64,000 nt of DNA from Moringa oleifera (GCA_021397835.1 JAJFZO010000191.1:7760001-7824000), one strand, 5' to 3'; positions 23,226 through 35,514 are shown, counted from the first letter of the stretch. Translations and numbers: made by a program. The notes: a model not told the origin generated them from the sequence alone.

Positions 23226-23500
23226 ACTTTATGATCAAAGTTTCACAAGCATTAATATTGCTTTGACTTGGTACGAACATGATCCTTTTATTTTGGCTAA
23301 CCTCGACAAGTGGTGTATTTACTAAATTTAAAGCAAAGAAAGAATTGGGATATAGTTTTGATATTACTCATTGATATATTCGAGATATACTTAAAAAAAC
23401 TAGGAATGCTCTTAACCATGAGGCTTACCATGAGGAAAAAAAAAAGTTCTAACGTGTCTTTTAATATAGATGAACGAATATTTTATCTAACTCTTTAGTT
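22910..23500 (+). pseudogene. CACTA DUF4216-like region
   Basis: Weak similarity in order and spacing to the domain after DUF4218 (GEVTIKKVTKEMNELYFFVL, later GYSFDITH). It contains the (TA)n run at 23199-23226. Assignment rests mainly on position. Confidence 0.45.
23199..23226. repeat. (TA)n microsatellite
   Basis: About 14 uninterrupted TA units inside the CACTA element. Confidence 0.95.
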
Positions 23501-25019
23501 CATAGTGATGTCCCGTCAATGATTCTTGATGCAAACAAAGAAGTAGGAAATTAGATAGAAGATCATGATGATGATGAAAATCACCTAGTAAAGGAGGAAC
23601 AAAATTTGAATAGTGATGAAGAGTTTGAGGATAATGAGTTATAGCTTTGATGAGGATGATATAAATAGTGATTACAAGTAGGTGTATATAAATTAGAATT
23701 CATTATTTCCTATAGTATTTTGCATTGTGTTTCATGGTTAGTTAATTAAGTTTTATAACTTCTACTTGTGTAGGTATCTTTAAGAGGTGATTTAGTTTTA
23801 AAAGGTGACTCATCCACAAACACTAAAATTGGTCAAGGTATTTGTTTTCGTAAATTTCTTTTGATGCAAACATTTTACTTATATTTCATACATGATATTT
23901 TTATATATATTTAATTTTTGCAGTTAGTTATGGTAAGTGAAAGAATTTTGTTAAAAAGAAAGTAATAGAAAAATGGATTACCAATAAAAGTGTCAAGCTT
24001 TCAGTCACCTTTAATTTTGATATTTGTCAAGCATTAGGGAAGAACACTATATAGTTATGAGATTATTGCAAGAAAAAAAATCTCTTTATTATTATAAGGT
24101 GTAGGAAAGGTCCCTAAGGAAATTAACGAAATTATACAGCTATAAGTGGCAGTACTAAATTATTCTTGTTTTCAAAAAGTTTTGCTTTAATGAAATTGAT
24201 TAAATATTTCTTTTGTACACTATTTGGGACCTTGAATGACAGATTTTTGTATGAAAGATGTACCTAATGATAAGATTAGTCACCCATTGAAATAATAAAA
24301 ATATAAGTTTAGAAAATACTTCTTTCAAAATGGATGTGAGGATGATTCTGAAGTTACTAAGGCTAAAAAACAAAAAAAAAAAAAAAAAGCATCCAGAATA
24401 ACGAAATGATTCATATTTGGCAATTCTTAGTGTCTTAATTTATAAACTAAAATGTAAGGTAAATTATTTTTTTTTTTTTTGTTTCTTCTAAATCATAACT
24501 TAAAGTTGATCTCATTTAGTATCTGTTTGTTTGCAGTTGCATAATAACTCATAGGTAACTAATATTTGTGGTTGCTTGTTCCAATTGAGTCAAGTTAGTT
24601 AAAAAGAACTACATTGTGTTAATATATCAGCTACAATTTTATGGATGGATTACTTAAGAGTTACCAAAGAATTTTTCTTCGTCTTTTTGCTAAAATTAAC
24701 CTACATTGTGAATAACAGTTGGCTGAGTTAGTAGTGGTAAAAATTTAGAATTTACATAAATATAAATGAAAAATTATTGATTAGAGTAACCAATTAATAT
24801 GGTTTGATATTATGATTTTTACTAGTTTTAGGAATGGTATTGTTAGTGATGGGAGAAAAACTACTTTAATTTTACCTTGTTTTTATATTAAGTTCCTAAA
24901 GTTCTCTACATCTTATAAAAATACAACGTAAATGAAAAACGATTAGCTAGTAAAATGATAGTATAGTTGAAAGGAACTTTATAATGTCTTCTAGATGATA
25001 TCATGCTTTTGATATATTT

Positions 25020-25112
25020 ATGTCTATTACTTTTATGTGTTGAAGAGAACTTATGAAGTCTTTTGATGTCTATTACTTTTATTTGTTGAAGAGAACCTTA
25101 TGAAGTCTTTTG
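25020..25112. repeat. 46-bp tandem duplication inside the CACTA element
   Basis: Two adjacent copies sharing ATGTCTATTACTTTTAT and TGAAGTCTTTTG, differing by one substitution and one inserted base. It looks like a recent local duplication. Confidence 0.9.
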
Positions 25113-25409
25113 ATTATATATAACTATGCTAAGTACTCCATTTGTTGTTGATTTAAAACATTGCTTATGTGTTAGCTATAAACTAGCATGATATGTTGTG
25201 CTATTTCATGGTTGTAAATCGATGAAATATAAGTTCTTGTTTAACTCATTGTTGTTGGTTAATACTTATTATTTGAGCTATTTTTCCTTATCCAATATGT
25301 AATTAAATAGGTCATTTCAAGGATATATTACTAGGAAGAGAGTATTATAGTCTTATCCTTGTTGTTATTATAAACTAATATCTTTATCTTTTATGACATT
25401 GTAACTAGC

Positions 25410-25760
25410 AGCAAAAGATAAAAGTAATTATGGGAAAAGAAAGACTATTCCTAAGAATGAGTCTAAGTCTACTATTAACTATCACATGGCACAAGACAAA
25501 CCTACTGATAAGTGGCAAATCATGATGTGGAAAGAAATGCATTATACCCAAGAGGAAGATTCTTGGACAATTAATGAAGCTTGCAAGAATTATATAAGTT
25601 AATAATTTTATTTATCTTTTAATTTATCTTTTAGCAATCTACCTATATTTTTTTGTTTCAAGACTAAATGATGGCACCGAAAGAAAAATTAGATAGCACC
25701 ATAAATGCTTTTAAGAAGCTTAGAGATCTTTAAATGATGGACAAAGTTCTTGGCAAGCAG
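25410..25760 (+). pseudogene. CACTA second-frame (TNP1-like) remnant
   Basis: NYHMAQDKPTDKWQIMMWKE then EEDSWTINEACKNYIS, followed by VLGKQSAYQ, which resembles the V-L-G-x-R-S-G-Y block of plant En/Spm second proteins. Position near the 3' end fits. No intact frame. Confidence 0.5.
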
Positions 25761-26289
25761 TCAGCATATCAGAGTAGTTGCTTTTAAGGTACAACCTTAA
25801 TCGTGGAAGTAATCAAGTAATCTTTCTATTGATTCCACTGTAACTACCTCGAGTCAACCATCCTATTAAGAGCGTGTTACTAAGCATTAGATGACTTAAG
25901 CTAAAGTGGAGACTATTGAGTCTAGATTGCAGTATTAGCAGTACTTGTTCGAGACTAAAACATCTTCTCATCTTGTTGCTACATCCTCCCATCAATCTAA
26001 TAATTCTAATAAGCAAGAACTGTTAATATTTTAGTATGGATGTTTAATTAACTTCTTAGTAGTGTTTTATGGGTTCATCATGTTTAAGTTTATGACATTG
26101 TGCTATGAAGTATTGAATATTTAAGAGATCATATTATAGAGTTTTGAATTTTAAGTTCATAACATTTTATTGAGGAGTATTGGATTTATGTTTTTGACAT
26201 TGTATTGTAGAGTATTGGGTTATAAGTTTTTGACATATGGTATATTGTCATTCTTTACAATTAGTAATAATATTTAATTTTAATTTGTG

Positions 26290-26890
26290 GTTAAATTATA
26301 CACTTTCTCTATGAATATTAAATTTTTTATGAATAATTTACATAGTGGACTCATAGTAATTCTATATGAATAACGTCATTTTCTTTGAATATAATTCGTG
26401 GCAAATTCATAGTTATATTGTGCAATTAATATCATCTAGTACAAATATTACTTGTAGAGGAATCATTGTTATTTTACACAAAAAATTTCATTTAGTACAA
26501 ATATTATTTGTAAGGAAATTATAATTATTTTATACGAATAAGATCATTTTTTACAAATATTATTCGTAGTTACTCAACACCATTCCCTACAAATAATGAT
26601 TTGTAAAAAATCATTTCTACGAATTAATTGTATGGAAGTTACCATCTATTTTCTATGATTATATCTTGTCTTTCTTTACGAATAATTTTTAAGTATGTTA
26701 ATAGAAAAAAGTCGTTTTTCTCTTTATGAATAAATCCGTAGCAAACGATCAACTCTTTTTCATCCTCTACGATGTTTCTTCGATGAATTTCTTTGAATAA
26801 TATATTAGTAGAGAAAAATCATTTTTTATGAATATTGTATCTTCCTCTACAAATATTGTATAAAAAATTATAAAGAAAAGTCAATTTTCT
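26290..26890. repeat. Subterminal repeats of the CACTA element
   Basis: Many short units of the kind CTACAAATATTATTCGTAG and TCTATGAAT occur in both orientations. In CACTA elements such motifs bind the transposase accessory protein. A sparser set lies at 17960-18420. Confidence 0.8.
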
Positions 26891-26919
26891 CATAGGGGTA
26901 CTCAACCTTTGTAATAAAA

Positions 26920-27150
26920 AGTGAGTGATTTCAAATCATTTTTTTCTTTTTCAAAACAAGCTGCAAAACAACTTTTTGATTGATTTAATAATTCTTTTTT
27001 CTTCTCTTCGCTCAGCCTTTAATGTAGAGGCTAAATGATTGTCAAATCAATTTTTTTTTTCTAAAACAAATTGTAGAATCATTTTTTCATTGATTTATTA
27101 ATATTTTTGTCCTTCTTTTCACTTAACCTGAGGCTAAGTGATTTCATTTT
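26920..27150. repeat. Two tandem units of about 115 bp, right flank of CACTA
   Basis: Each unit contains AAA-CAA-x-CTGCA/TGTAGA, then TTTTTGATTGATTTA or TTTTTCATTGATTTA, then CTTCTTTTCxCTxAxCCT and GAGGCTAA. A partial copy lies to the left of the element. Confidence 0.65.
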
Positions 27151-27900
27151 TACTTTAGTTCTCAGTAAAACTCTTCACCCTATTGATAATCAATGGGATT
27201 TTTCATCACTTAGATAGTTACCAAAATTTTGCATCACTTTGAGTTTGGTGGGATTTTTCATGGCTTAGTTGGATTGCTCATTACTTTCACACTTAGTCGG
27301 AGTTATCATGATACTTAAATAAGATTTTGCTTTTCTTTAAAGGCTATAATGGAGTTTTTCATCACATTTTTTGCTTAGCAAGATTTTGAGGTGTTTTTCG
27401 ACCCTAAGATCTCGATCCTCTTTAATGGGATTTTTCATTGCTTTCTTGTAATGGAAGGCTATAAAGTCCTTAGGAAACTAAGACCTCGATCTTCACATTA
27501 CTTAGTGGACTTTTTCATCACTATTTTTCAAAGAGGACACTAGATTCTTGAACATTTGAGGCCTTACCTTGGCCTTTCCAAGTTGCCAACAAATTAAAAG
27601 CAAATAAACATGTTTGAAATATAAACATGCAAGTTCATTAAGTACCTTAATTTTTATTCACTAGGAGCTCTTCAATTTTGGTCTTTATCTCAGTTTCTTC
27701 CTTTTTTTTCTTTCTTCTTTTTATTTATTTACTTATCGTTTTTCCATTTTGCCTTCACTTAGGAGCTTCTTTGTCTTTTGCTTTTCATTCAACACTAATT
27801 AGGCTCAATAGTTTTCATCAAGCCTCTAGCTTCCTCTAATTCTTCTCTTCTTAGTTCATATATTTCTTAGCCTTAAATAAAAGCTTGCTCACTTTTTTGG
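27151..27900. other. Degenerate spacer, low-complexity
   Basis: Scattered copies of GATTTTTCATCAC-like words (27190-27530) suggest an eroded short repeat. No gene seen. Confidence 0.45.
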
Positions 27901-27929
27901 GTATTTTTATGCTTAGTACATTATGAAAT

Positions 27930-28660
27930 AGACTTGCCAAAATCCTTCGCTTGCAATTGAACCATCATTAACTGATTTAACTATTTAATTTTTGGTACGG
28001 CGATCATAAATTTCTTAGCAAATTCGTGAAGAGGCAATTTAGCTTATTACTTAATGTGAAATAAGTTTGATGTCTCCTATTTCTCTATCAAACAATTAGT
28101 AAACTTTTCTTAAGAACATTTTGCCAAATTTCTTTTAAAAAAATTGATGGTTTTTTATTTCAGAAAGATGTACTAAAGTCTTGCTATCTTCACCGATGTG
28201 ATAGAAAAAACTTTGTATTTACCTATGTCTAACAAACCTTATAAGTTTGCTACAATATTGAAGTGCTCTAAATGGTGATCTTCTTGGCCATTAAAAGTTT
28301 TGCTTTATGGGACCTTAAAATTTAGTGATAGTGGAGTCGCGATGATTTCTAGTGTCAACTAGCACTGTGTGACTTATTAATACTTAGAGTTCACATTATT
28401 AAAGCACTTAAGTTGCCTCTTTGCCTCTATTTTCTTCTCGTTATAATAATTTCAAGTGAATGAGCACTCCACTATCCTTTTCTTTAACAAACAACATCTA
28501 TAGTGCATCATCTTTCTTTTTTTCCATTTCTCCAAAAGTGAAATTATTCTGTTTGACCTCATCAACTACCTCACGCATCTCAAGAACTGAAGGTTTAAGG
28601 GTAGCTCTAAGCTCTTTGGGATCTTTGATGATGTTGGAAAGCATGAAATACGTTGGTTAA
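27930..28660 (-). pseudogene. Ty3/gypsy gag remnant, very decayed
   Basis: Minus strand: FNGQEDHHLEHFNIVANL, then DIGKYKVFSITSVKIAR, then ETSNLFHIK and LPLHEFAKKFMIAVPKI. These follow the retrotransposon gag pattern (F-x-G-x-x-D-P-x-x-H-L, K-x-F-x-x-T-L, K-T-S-x-x-L, L-x-x-F-x-x-R-F). 28460-28660 may be its N-terminal region. Many stops. A second, separate gypsy element from the one at 1-8450. Confidence 0.65.
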
Positions 28661-29110
28661 TTAATTTATATGCTGATTTAAGGTTGTTAGCATGTTAGTT
28701 TAGAGGCTAACTTGTGTAGGCGAGATAAAGACTTGTGAGAGAGATGGAATGATAATTTGTAAAAGTGGCTGACAGGATATCATGCCAATAAAGATGATTA
28801 GAGGTGGAAGCCTTAATGAAATGGTGACGAATGAGAGCTAGAGGCTGTGTCCTATTAGTAGGGAGGTTGTTTGAGCTAGTTGAGTGTTCAGAGATACATT
28901 GGTTGTGAGGTCAACTTCACTATTGTCGAGTAATAAGATGGATGAACGAGTTTTTACATGGTGCCATGGCTTTTCATCATAAATTTTTGAAGATCAGAGG
29001 CTATAGTACTAAAGGTTTAAAGTGGTCTCGAGTTCCTTGACATCTTTGATGATGCTAAAAGGTATAAAATATATTAGTAAGTTAACCTACATGTAGACTT
29101 AATCGTTGTT
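28585..29110. repeat. Diverged direct repeat of about 100 bp, spaced about 410 bp
   Basis: 28585-28690 and about 29000-29110 share GAAGGTTTAA/AAAGGTTTAA, then ATCTTTGATGATG, then a short spacer, then AAATAxxTTxGTxAxTTAA. They probably represent an old local duplication inside the decayed retrotransposon. Confidence 0.6.
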
Positions 29111-30367
29111 GAATACTTATAAGCAAAAGTGCTTAGCAACAAGGGTATCAATGTTTTCATTGTTAACCCATTCTATGTGGGTAAAGTCGTAAGTTTAAGT
29201 AAAACAGAGTTACGAGATACATATAACTTCCTATTTATTAAAAGAGTTGAGTCTTTTTGGTGCATCAAATAACATTAAATTATTTTGATAAAATATAATT
29301 GAATTGGATTAAACTGATTGAATTGATATTATATAATTATGATGTGTAATATAAAAAATAATTAAATTTAAATTTAATTTATTTTAAAAAATTTTGACAT
29401 TATAATATGATGTAATATTTATTATAAGTTTGAGTTATATTATAATAATTGATCAAAATGATATTATTTAGATTCTTTATTTAACTTACTATTATTTTGA
29501 TTTCAAAAAGACATGATTATAAAGTAAATTTTATAAATATAACTATAATTTAACTATAAATATTTAATCAATTATGTTCACATCCTTAAAACAATTAGAT
29601 CAATTTAAATTAATTTTTTATTTTAAATAACTTAAAAATAAACAATATAATATAAATTTTATTACAAATTTAAATAATATTATAATTAATTAAATTATTT
29701 ATTTACTTTAAAAATATATTTATATTAATTTAAAATAAATTTATTCATTTGATAATATTAAATTATATAAATTAAACACTGATTTTGTTTCATTCCAAAA
29801 TCTCATCCATGTATCAATTATAACATTAAAATAAAACTGATCTCATTTCAATCTTCTCCAAAGGAACAACTGACATCAAAAAAGTTGAAATTTCATCCAT
29901 GCAAGAGAACTCTGATGCTTTTAGTCTTATCTTGGGCATGAGAAGTATTATTAATGGAAGACTTGACAGAGCAGACCCACTTTTCATGGTAAATGGACAA
30001 TGCTAAATAAGAGAACATAGGACCAACATCTAGGTTTTTCTAGGTTGAATCAGAACAGCAAGCTTGGCTTATCCATTGTTGACTTCAGTGGAAACGTGGC
30101 ACTTAGCATTATCTTCACTGGAATAGAGTTCATTTCTAGCCCACTAAGAAATAGAAATACAATCCAACAAACAAACTCATTATTACATGCTTCTCAATCC
30201 CCTGAACCTTAAAAAAACCACACACACACACAGAGGGAACCTAACAAAAATGATTGCAAGTGCTTTATCTCTTGTCATACACCAAGCAAAAGAGAAAGAA
30301 AAACTCTTATTACTGATCATCTCGTAATAAGATCTAGCTTTCACATTATATGGTGCAAGCTCATCCT
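29111..30367. other. AT-rich spacer, then 3' region of the USP gene
   Basis: 29240-29830 is extremely AT-rich, with no gene. 29860-30367 is less AT-rich and includes the probable 3' untranslated region of the minus-strand USP gene. Confidence 0.5.
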
Positions 30368-31516
30368 TCAAGCAGGTTTCTTCACCACAAGGACGGGGCA
30401 TTTGGCATTCTGCACACAGTAATTGCTCACACTTCCCAGAAAGGCCCTGTTGAAACAAGAATGAACAAGCGTCTCAAGAAAAACTGCTTGAGGGCATCCT
30501 ATTCGTACCCTATTGCGCAACCACAGAGAAGAGTTCATATTTTTTACTCAGTAAATAATATGTTTCCTTATTGGCATCCTAGCCTCAAGGAGTCAGATGA
30601 GTTATAGTTACCTTATTCAAGAATAACAGAACATTTCGATGTGAAAAAACCAAGTTTTTAATCACAAGAAATGAGGTGTAAAGAAGCAAAAAGAATGGAC
30701 ACCATGAACACCATACATGTAATTTTCTTCAAGATACAAAAATTAAATATCCAGATGGCTTGACTAACCTCTTTATTGCTCCTCTACCATGGCTACCCAT
30801 TATAAGTAACTGGATGTTGAGCTTCTCCACAGCTTCACATATTACATCTTTAGGATTTCCAACTTCAGTGACTGCCTTTGCAGCTACCTGAAGCAAGGAA
30901 AAACTAAGTAGTTTAGTGCATATAACATCAAGCCAATCTGATTTTCAGCTACTTGTATTCTTGCTTGTGCAAAATCTGTGACGAAAGGTACTTAGTTATC
31001 ATCAAGATGTGCTATAAATCATTAATTAGTTTCCCTTGTGTAGGATAAAATTCTAGTCATTTATTACCCGAAGCAATGGATATATTTGTTGTAGTTTTAC
31101 AAGCTATAACAAAACTGTGTACATCAGGAAACTAACTTTAGTTAAGAAATACGTACCCCATAGCTGGTGCAGATATCCTTGGCTTTCTCCAGCAAAGCTA
31201 GTGCTGCCTTCTTTTGATTTTCTTGTATCGAGGCAACTAACTCCGCAGCTGACCACCAGAAGATTGAGGACCATAACAGGTTTATTTTGATTGAACAAGA
31301 ATTTATCAATCACCCAGAAAACAGAGTATAATAAGACTGTAATCTCAAAGGAAAATTAAGGCTTAAGCAGGGAAACAAGCTAACTATGGCAACAACAGCT
31401 CACTTTAACTGAAACCAGGTACCAGGGAACCTGAACTATTTAGTTCTGCTGTAGTTTTGGAAGCAAAGAGAAATCACCAATCACCTTGTAACCCAAAAAA
31501 TAAAAAAGAAAGAAGC

Positions 31517-31551
<35 letters not shown>

Positions 31552-31750
31552 ACTCACGAGCAGCACCATAAGTGGAAGCATAAAAATAAGTGAAATCAAC
31601 AGTAGACTGTACAGTAAAGACTACAAGCTCAGACTTGGAGATTGAATCCCCAAGAAATTCAAGAGTCCACTGGAGAGCGTGGTGGCTGCACTCGCTTTCA
31701 TCTATTGCCACCATCACCTTCTTTTTCCCAGTGCCCTCTTCCTCTTCCAT
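30368..31750 (-). CDS. Universal stress protein (USP-A-like), 4 exons, 160 aa
   Basis: Exons: 31750-31558, 31248-31157, 30887-30769, 30446-30368; 483 nt including TGA, with all junctions GT-AG and phases consistent. The start gives MEEEEGTGKKKVMVAIDESE; the upstream ATG at 31834 would add 28 residues unlike the family, so I chose 31750. The nucleotide loop is complete: MGSHGRGAIKRAFLGSVSNY fits G-x2-G-x9-G-S, and CPVLVVKKPA closes the fold. It is expected to be a small soluble ATP/AMP-binding protein of stress signalling. Exons 2 to 4 (92, 119 and 79 nt) are identical in length to those of the gene at 12928-13930, so the two are paralogues. Intron 1 begins eight bases before a (CT)n run. The acyl-lipid thioesterase gene lies 0.9 kb upstream on the same strand. 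Confidence 0.94.
31521..31549. repeat. (GA)n microsatellite in intron 1 of the USP gene
   Basis: About 14 GA units. In the transcript this is a CU run directly after the 5' splice site (exon 1 ends at 31558). Confidence 0.95.
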
Positions 31751-32651
31751 CCTCTCTCTTTCTTGGCGCCTGTGTATGTACAGAGAGAAAGAGAAAACGA
31801 GATGCTTATAACAACCAGCTCTCCTTGTAATCAAGTACCGTACACGCCATCTGTGATAATTAAAAGAGGTTTGTGTTCATCTTCTCGGGTCAGACTTCTC
31901 TCGTTCCCATTTTTGGTCACAAAGATCAAAAAGTTCTCCTCATGGTCACGTGGTGCACCGCGCCAAGTGGAGCCTTGCTTTCGACCTATTAGATTGAGTC
32001 GGAGAGAGGGAAAACATCATTCGTTCAGGATAGAGGAAGACACGATTGCAACAGTCAAAGGGGTTGAGGAAATCTTTCCTGTCATCACCAACAATGAAAT
32101 CCTGAGTACTAAAGGGCCTGTGACTTTCCACGAGTTAGTTGTTCGATCACTACGTGTACTCCTTGAAATCTGTTTTAGCCATAACCCACAATCAGTGCAA
32201 CGTAGGCAGGTGCGTTGAGGGTTGCGCACGAAAAGCATACCCGACACGATTGTCCTACCCTTGGACTTTAGCTTTCAGACCATTCGAGATAGTGGGCTGG
32301 CCCATGCTTTTCTTTTTGTCACACGGGCCAGACTGGTGAATCAGACAATTCTTCTTGTGGACACACACGAATTTAGTTGTTTGGCAGCTGTTCGGCTCAG
32401 TTCAGCCCCGAGTTGCCAACTATTTGATATCATATCAGCATTCTCATGGCTTTTGGGAAGCTAGATAAAAGAGTGACGAGGCCCCTTCAGAAGGAGCTCC
32501 CAATATTAATAAATAATAAACCTTTCAAATCATCTAAATTTTGTTCACAGTACTCCGGGGACCAGCCCTCAGCCCCTGATAGATAAATCAGTATATTCCA
32601 TTTTGTTTTTAGTGGAAGAATATCTTCTGCTGTGTTGATGGTGTGATGAAC
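31751..32651. other. USP promoter and thioesterase 3' region
   Basis: A 0.9 kb, relatively GC-rich spacer between two minus-strand genes. It should hold the 3' untranslated region of the thioesterase (next to 32651) and the USP promoter and leader (next to 31751). A GGGCTGGCCCA stretch near 32293 resembles plant GGCCCA promoter elements. The long plus-strand frame crossing USP exon 1 is a shadow. Confidence 0.5.
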
Positions 32652-35166
32652 TCAATTGGGCTCCTGATGCCTAAGGAATTGAACAAGTTTTGATCTTATT
32701 TCAGGTGGAATACGGACAGGATGATAATTTTTGTCAAGCCAAACTGCTGTGGCCTTGGCTTCCAGGATAGGCTGCAGAGCACAATGCATCAAATCATCTT
32801 TAGCGTACAAAGAAACAGAAGAGATCCATAAAATGATGAAGTTTTGCTCTGGGAATGGCCAACCTCTTGATTTGGCAGCTTGAAGATGAAGTGTTCGAAG
32901 TACAAGCGTGCAGCTGAGGAGCCAGAAATCCTCACCTTCACAACAAGCTTGTCCCTGCTCTACTCGCAATGGAACACCATGAGAAAAGGCTTTAGCAAAT
33001 AGATAAATAGGATAAATTCTGGCTCTACTTATAAGGACTAAGGCCAATTTGTAATCATAACTTGTAATTTATCACTGCATTGCCTGTGCAAAAATGTGTA
33101 TGGTGATTTGAAGTAACAAAACATGCAAAGAAAAGAATATGTTTGCACTATCATCCTATGTTCAGCAACTTGAGATTCAAATTAGAGTCTAAAGGAAGTG
33201 ATACAATATCAACCCAGAGGATACGCAAAGCAGCTGTTCCATTGTAATTTCAGGTTAGATCTTATAAAAGTTTTCTGTTCTGAAAAATTCCCGAAAATGT
33301 CACGGCTTTCTATGAAGAGGTGTTTCATGTGGAAGACATTCAGTAGAAATTGGTGAAAACCAAGCAATAAAGACATTTAAGAGATTAATAGCGCATAGTG
33401 CCTTAGCAATACAACTAGACATATACAAGACAAACATAAAGATAAGAAGCATACTCGTAAAGGTGCAAGAAATTTGAGTGACAACTCTGACAGCGCCAAT
33501 GCATCACCTTTTCGAGCAACTGCATCACAACTGATACCAAGGCTTTCCAAAAGCTCATGACGACCTGATTGAGATATTGAAAACCAAGAGTTACTATATA
33601 TCACTGCATGATATGAAAGTAGAGAGACAAAATTATAATCTTAATGCTGCAATAAGATTCATGTGAAGTGCCAGTCATGAAAGGATGGAATTCTCCCACC
33701 AGGACATATCCAACCATCCTCTTCATTTATGGGCAGCAATCAATGGAATTCCGTTTATACCAGCTAATTGTTCCTGTTCTCTGATATTGAGGGAAAATTA
33801 CTGGAGATGACTTTCATAAATCATTCCTCTCCAAATGCCCACTACAAAGAAACAAGTTGGAGCAGTGGAAGTAACAAGTAGACCCAATCTATAAGGTTCA
33901 TTAAGAAAGGTAAATGATACCCTGATTGTGTGTGGGTGCCTGCACGGTAGTCACCTGCTTTATGATAGTTTGAAATGGCATGGCCTGCCGCAGATGAAAT
34001 ATTTTATGCCATTCAATGTCAAAGTAGTCATCTAGATGTCAAGAACATCAAATAAAATGAAACACACAAGAGCAACAGCAGGTTGCAGACTCTTGCAGGA
34101 TACATTGAAGTTAAAAAATAGCCTTGACATCCAACAAGAAACTCATTTTGCGCTCTAGGTCTTTCCATTAGAAAAAAATCAGACTGCATGGACAGATGAG
34201 AGATGGGGGTTGACACTTCAACCGCCTCACTATGTCCACCTTGCTCACAGATGAGTGAAAAAGGATCATGTGTCTAAATCTATTCTGCTTTTATGAGCAA
34301 TTAGGCAAGCAATCAGCCTAATTTTCAGTCAGCTAGATTGGTAGCATGGATAAACCAAAAAATAAACACAATCTGCTAGCAGTACCCAGTTCTAACAGCC
34401 AATGTGAAAATAACAATGATACAATGAAAAAAAAAAAAAAAAAGAGAAGATCAAGTAGAAGCACTTAAAGCTTAAACACTCAGTATTATGTCTCTTACCG
34501 TGTTGGCAATAACTCGCATAACAAGCATTGTTAACAACCCCGTACTGATCCAGCTCATAATCTCGGACTTTTAGCTCTACTTCATGGAACCCACTCATTC
34601 TAATTCTGCATATTCGAGAAAAAAAAAGGTTGCATCAGTAGCCATCAAAAATTCTGCAGGTTTGGAGCGCATGAACTCTTTCTTTATTTTTTTTATAATT
34701 GAGCAATCCAGTTAGAAAATACAAGGGATGGAAGCCCATGAACTCATTTAAAGAAAAGAAATTGCAGAGATCCATCTTTGTGTCATCCAGACCAATGAAT
34801 AATTAACTATATATTTAACTACAAGTTCATCAAGAAAATATTTACTACAGTTCATTTAGATTTAGATTCTTATTTGGAGCTCTAAACATTATGAAGCATC
34901 GTAACACCGCAAAACTGTATAACAGAAGAGGATTTTCAGTAAATATGAAGATTAGATTATGCGGCTAAGGTGAAGTACCCTTCAAGACCTTTCAGATCCA
35001 AAAATGCTTGCGCTGTACAGCTCCTGGTGGTTTTGACTGGTCGAACATGCGGTGGCTGCAGACGGAATTGACATGCTGCTGATTGGCGGTAAATACTCGG
35101 CCAGGAAGACGTGGCACTTGAAGCGGGAAGCGCCACGTGCGGGGGACAGAGGACAACCTGCAACAT
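32652..35166 (-). CDS. ALT: Acyl-lipid (acyl-ACP) thioesterase, ALT type, plastid-targeted, 5 exons, 206 aa
   Basis: Exons: 35166-34979, 34605-34499, 33564-33455, 32959-32864, 32771-32652; 621 nt including TGA, phases consistent. The protein has a single hotdog fold of the 4-hydroxybenzoyl-CoA thioesterase type. Residues 1 to about 60 are basic and Ser/Ala-rich without acidic residues, as in a chloroplast transit peptide (ending [13 protein letters not shown]). The core starts [20 protein letters not shown], then [20 protein letters not shown], with the catalytic-region aspartate in LDQYG. The end is [20 protein letters not shown]. Arabidopsis ALT1-4 release medium-chain and beta-keto fatty acids from acyl-ACP in plastids; which of the four this matches cannot be told here. 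Exon 4 starts after TAG (AG acceptor) and encodes [20 protein letters not shown]. Intron 2 is the largest (about 0.93 kb). Confidence 0.94.
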
Positions 35167-35248
35167 CTTTCCGATGGCTGGTAGGTGAAGATGTAGAATC
35201 CGCCTAAATGGTGAAAATATGTAATCAATGGGCGATAGTTACCATGCC

Positions 35249-35514
35249 CACCCTTTTTCGGCGCAGCTTGCTACTCAAGGGGCTTGCTCCCTCGGGTATT
35301 CCCCCAACAAATCTAAATGAACAAAACGGAAAGAAAAGCAGAACCCCAGATCTCCTAAGACAAGCAGCACTGCATTCATCTCATGAGACATGAAAAATTA
35401 AAAAATAAAATAAAATTTATATAAAACTTTGATGTGTATTCTTATTGTAAAATAAACATAGAGATCACATCAAATGCTTTTAAAAAATTAAAATATTTTT
35501 ATTATTAAAATATT
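35249..35514. repeat. Duplicated block, copy B, in the thioesterase upstream region
   Basis: Same block as at 10826-11094. It starts 83 bases upstream of the thioesterase ATG, so it may hold promoter or leader sequence. On the plus strand it is open for about 45 codons (SLLLKGLAPSGIPPTNLNEQ and onward to HSSHET), but copy A has a stop in that frame and its changes do not favour third positions. I therefore do not call a gene. Confidence 0.85.

Larger units (their letters stand above)
17948..26897 (+). mobile_element. CACTA (En/Spm) DNA transposon, about 8.9 kb, degenerate
   Basis: The left end reads CATTACAAGAAAAATAAC and the right end, on the minus strand, CCCTATGAGAAAATTGAC. Both are mutated forms of the CACTACAAGAAAA terminus. 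Inside, in order on the plus strand, are a transposase-associated domain, TNP2 transposase, DUF4218, DUF4216 and a second small frame. Subterminal repeats fill the right end. All coding parts contain stops, so it is not autonomous. I found no clean 3-bp target duplication. Confidence 0.88.

Noticed and set aside
31679..32218. 179-codon plus-strand frame
   Set aside because: It is antisense to USP exon 1, runs into its promoter, and resembles no protein; it is a shadow of a GC-richer stretch.
35208..35393. 61-codon plus-strand frame in block B as a small gene
   Set aside because: The duplicated copy A has a stop in the same frame, and the differences do not favour third codon positions. Kept only as part of the repeat.
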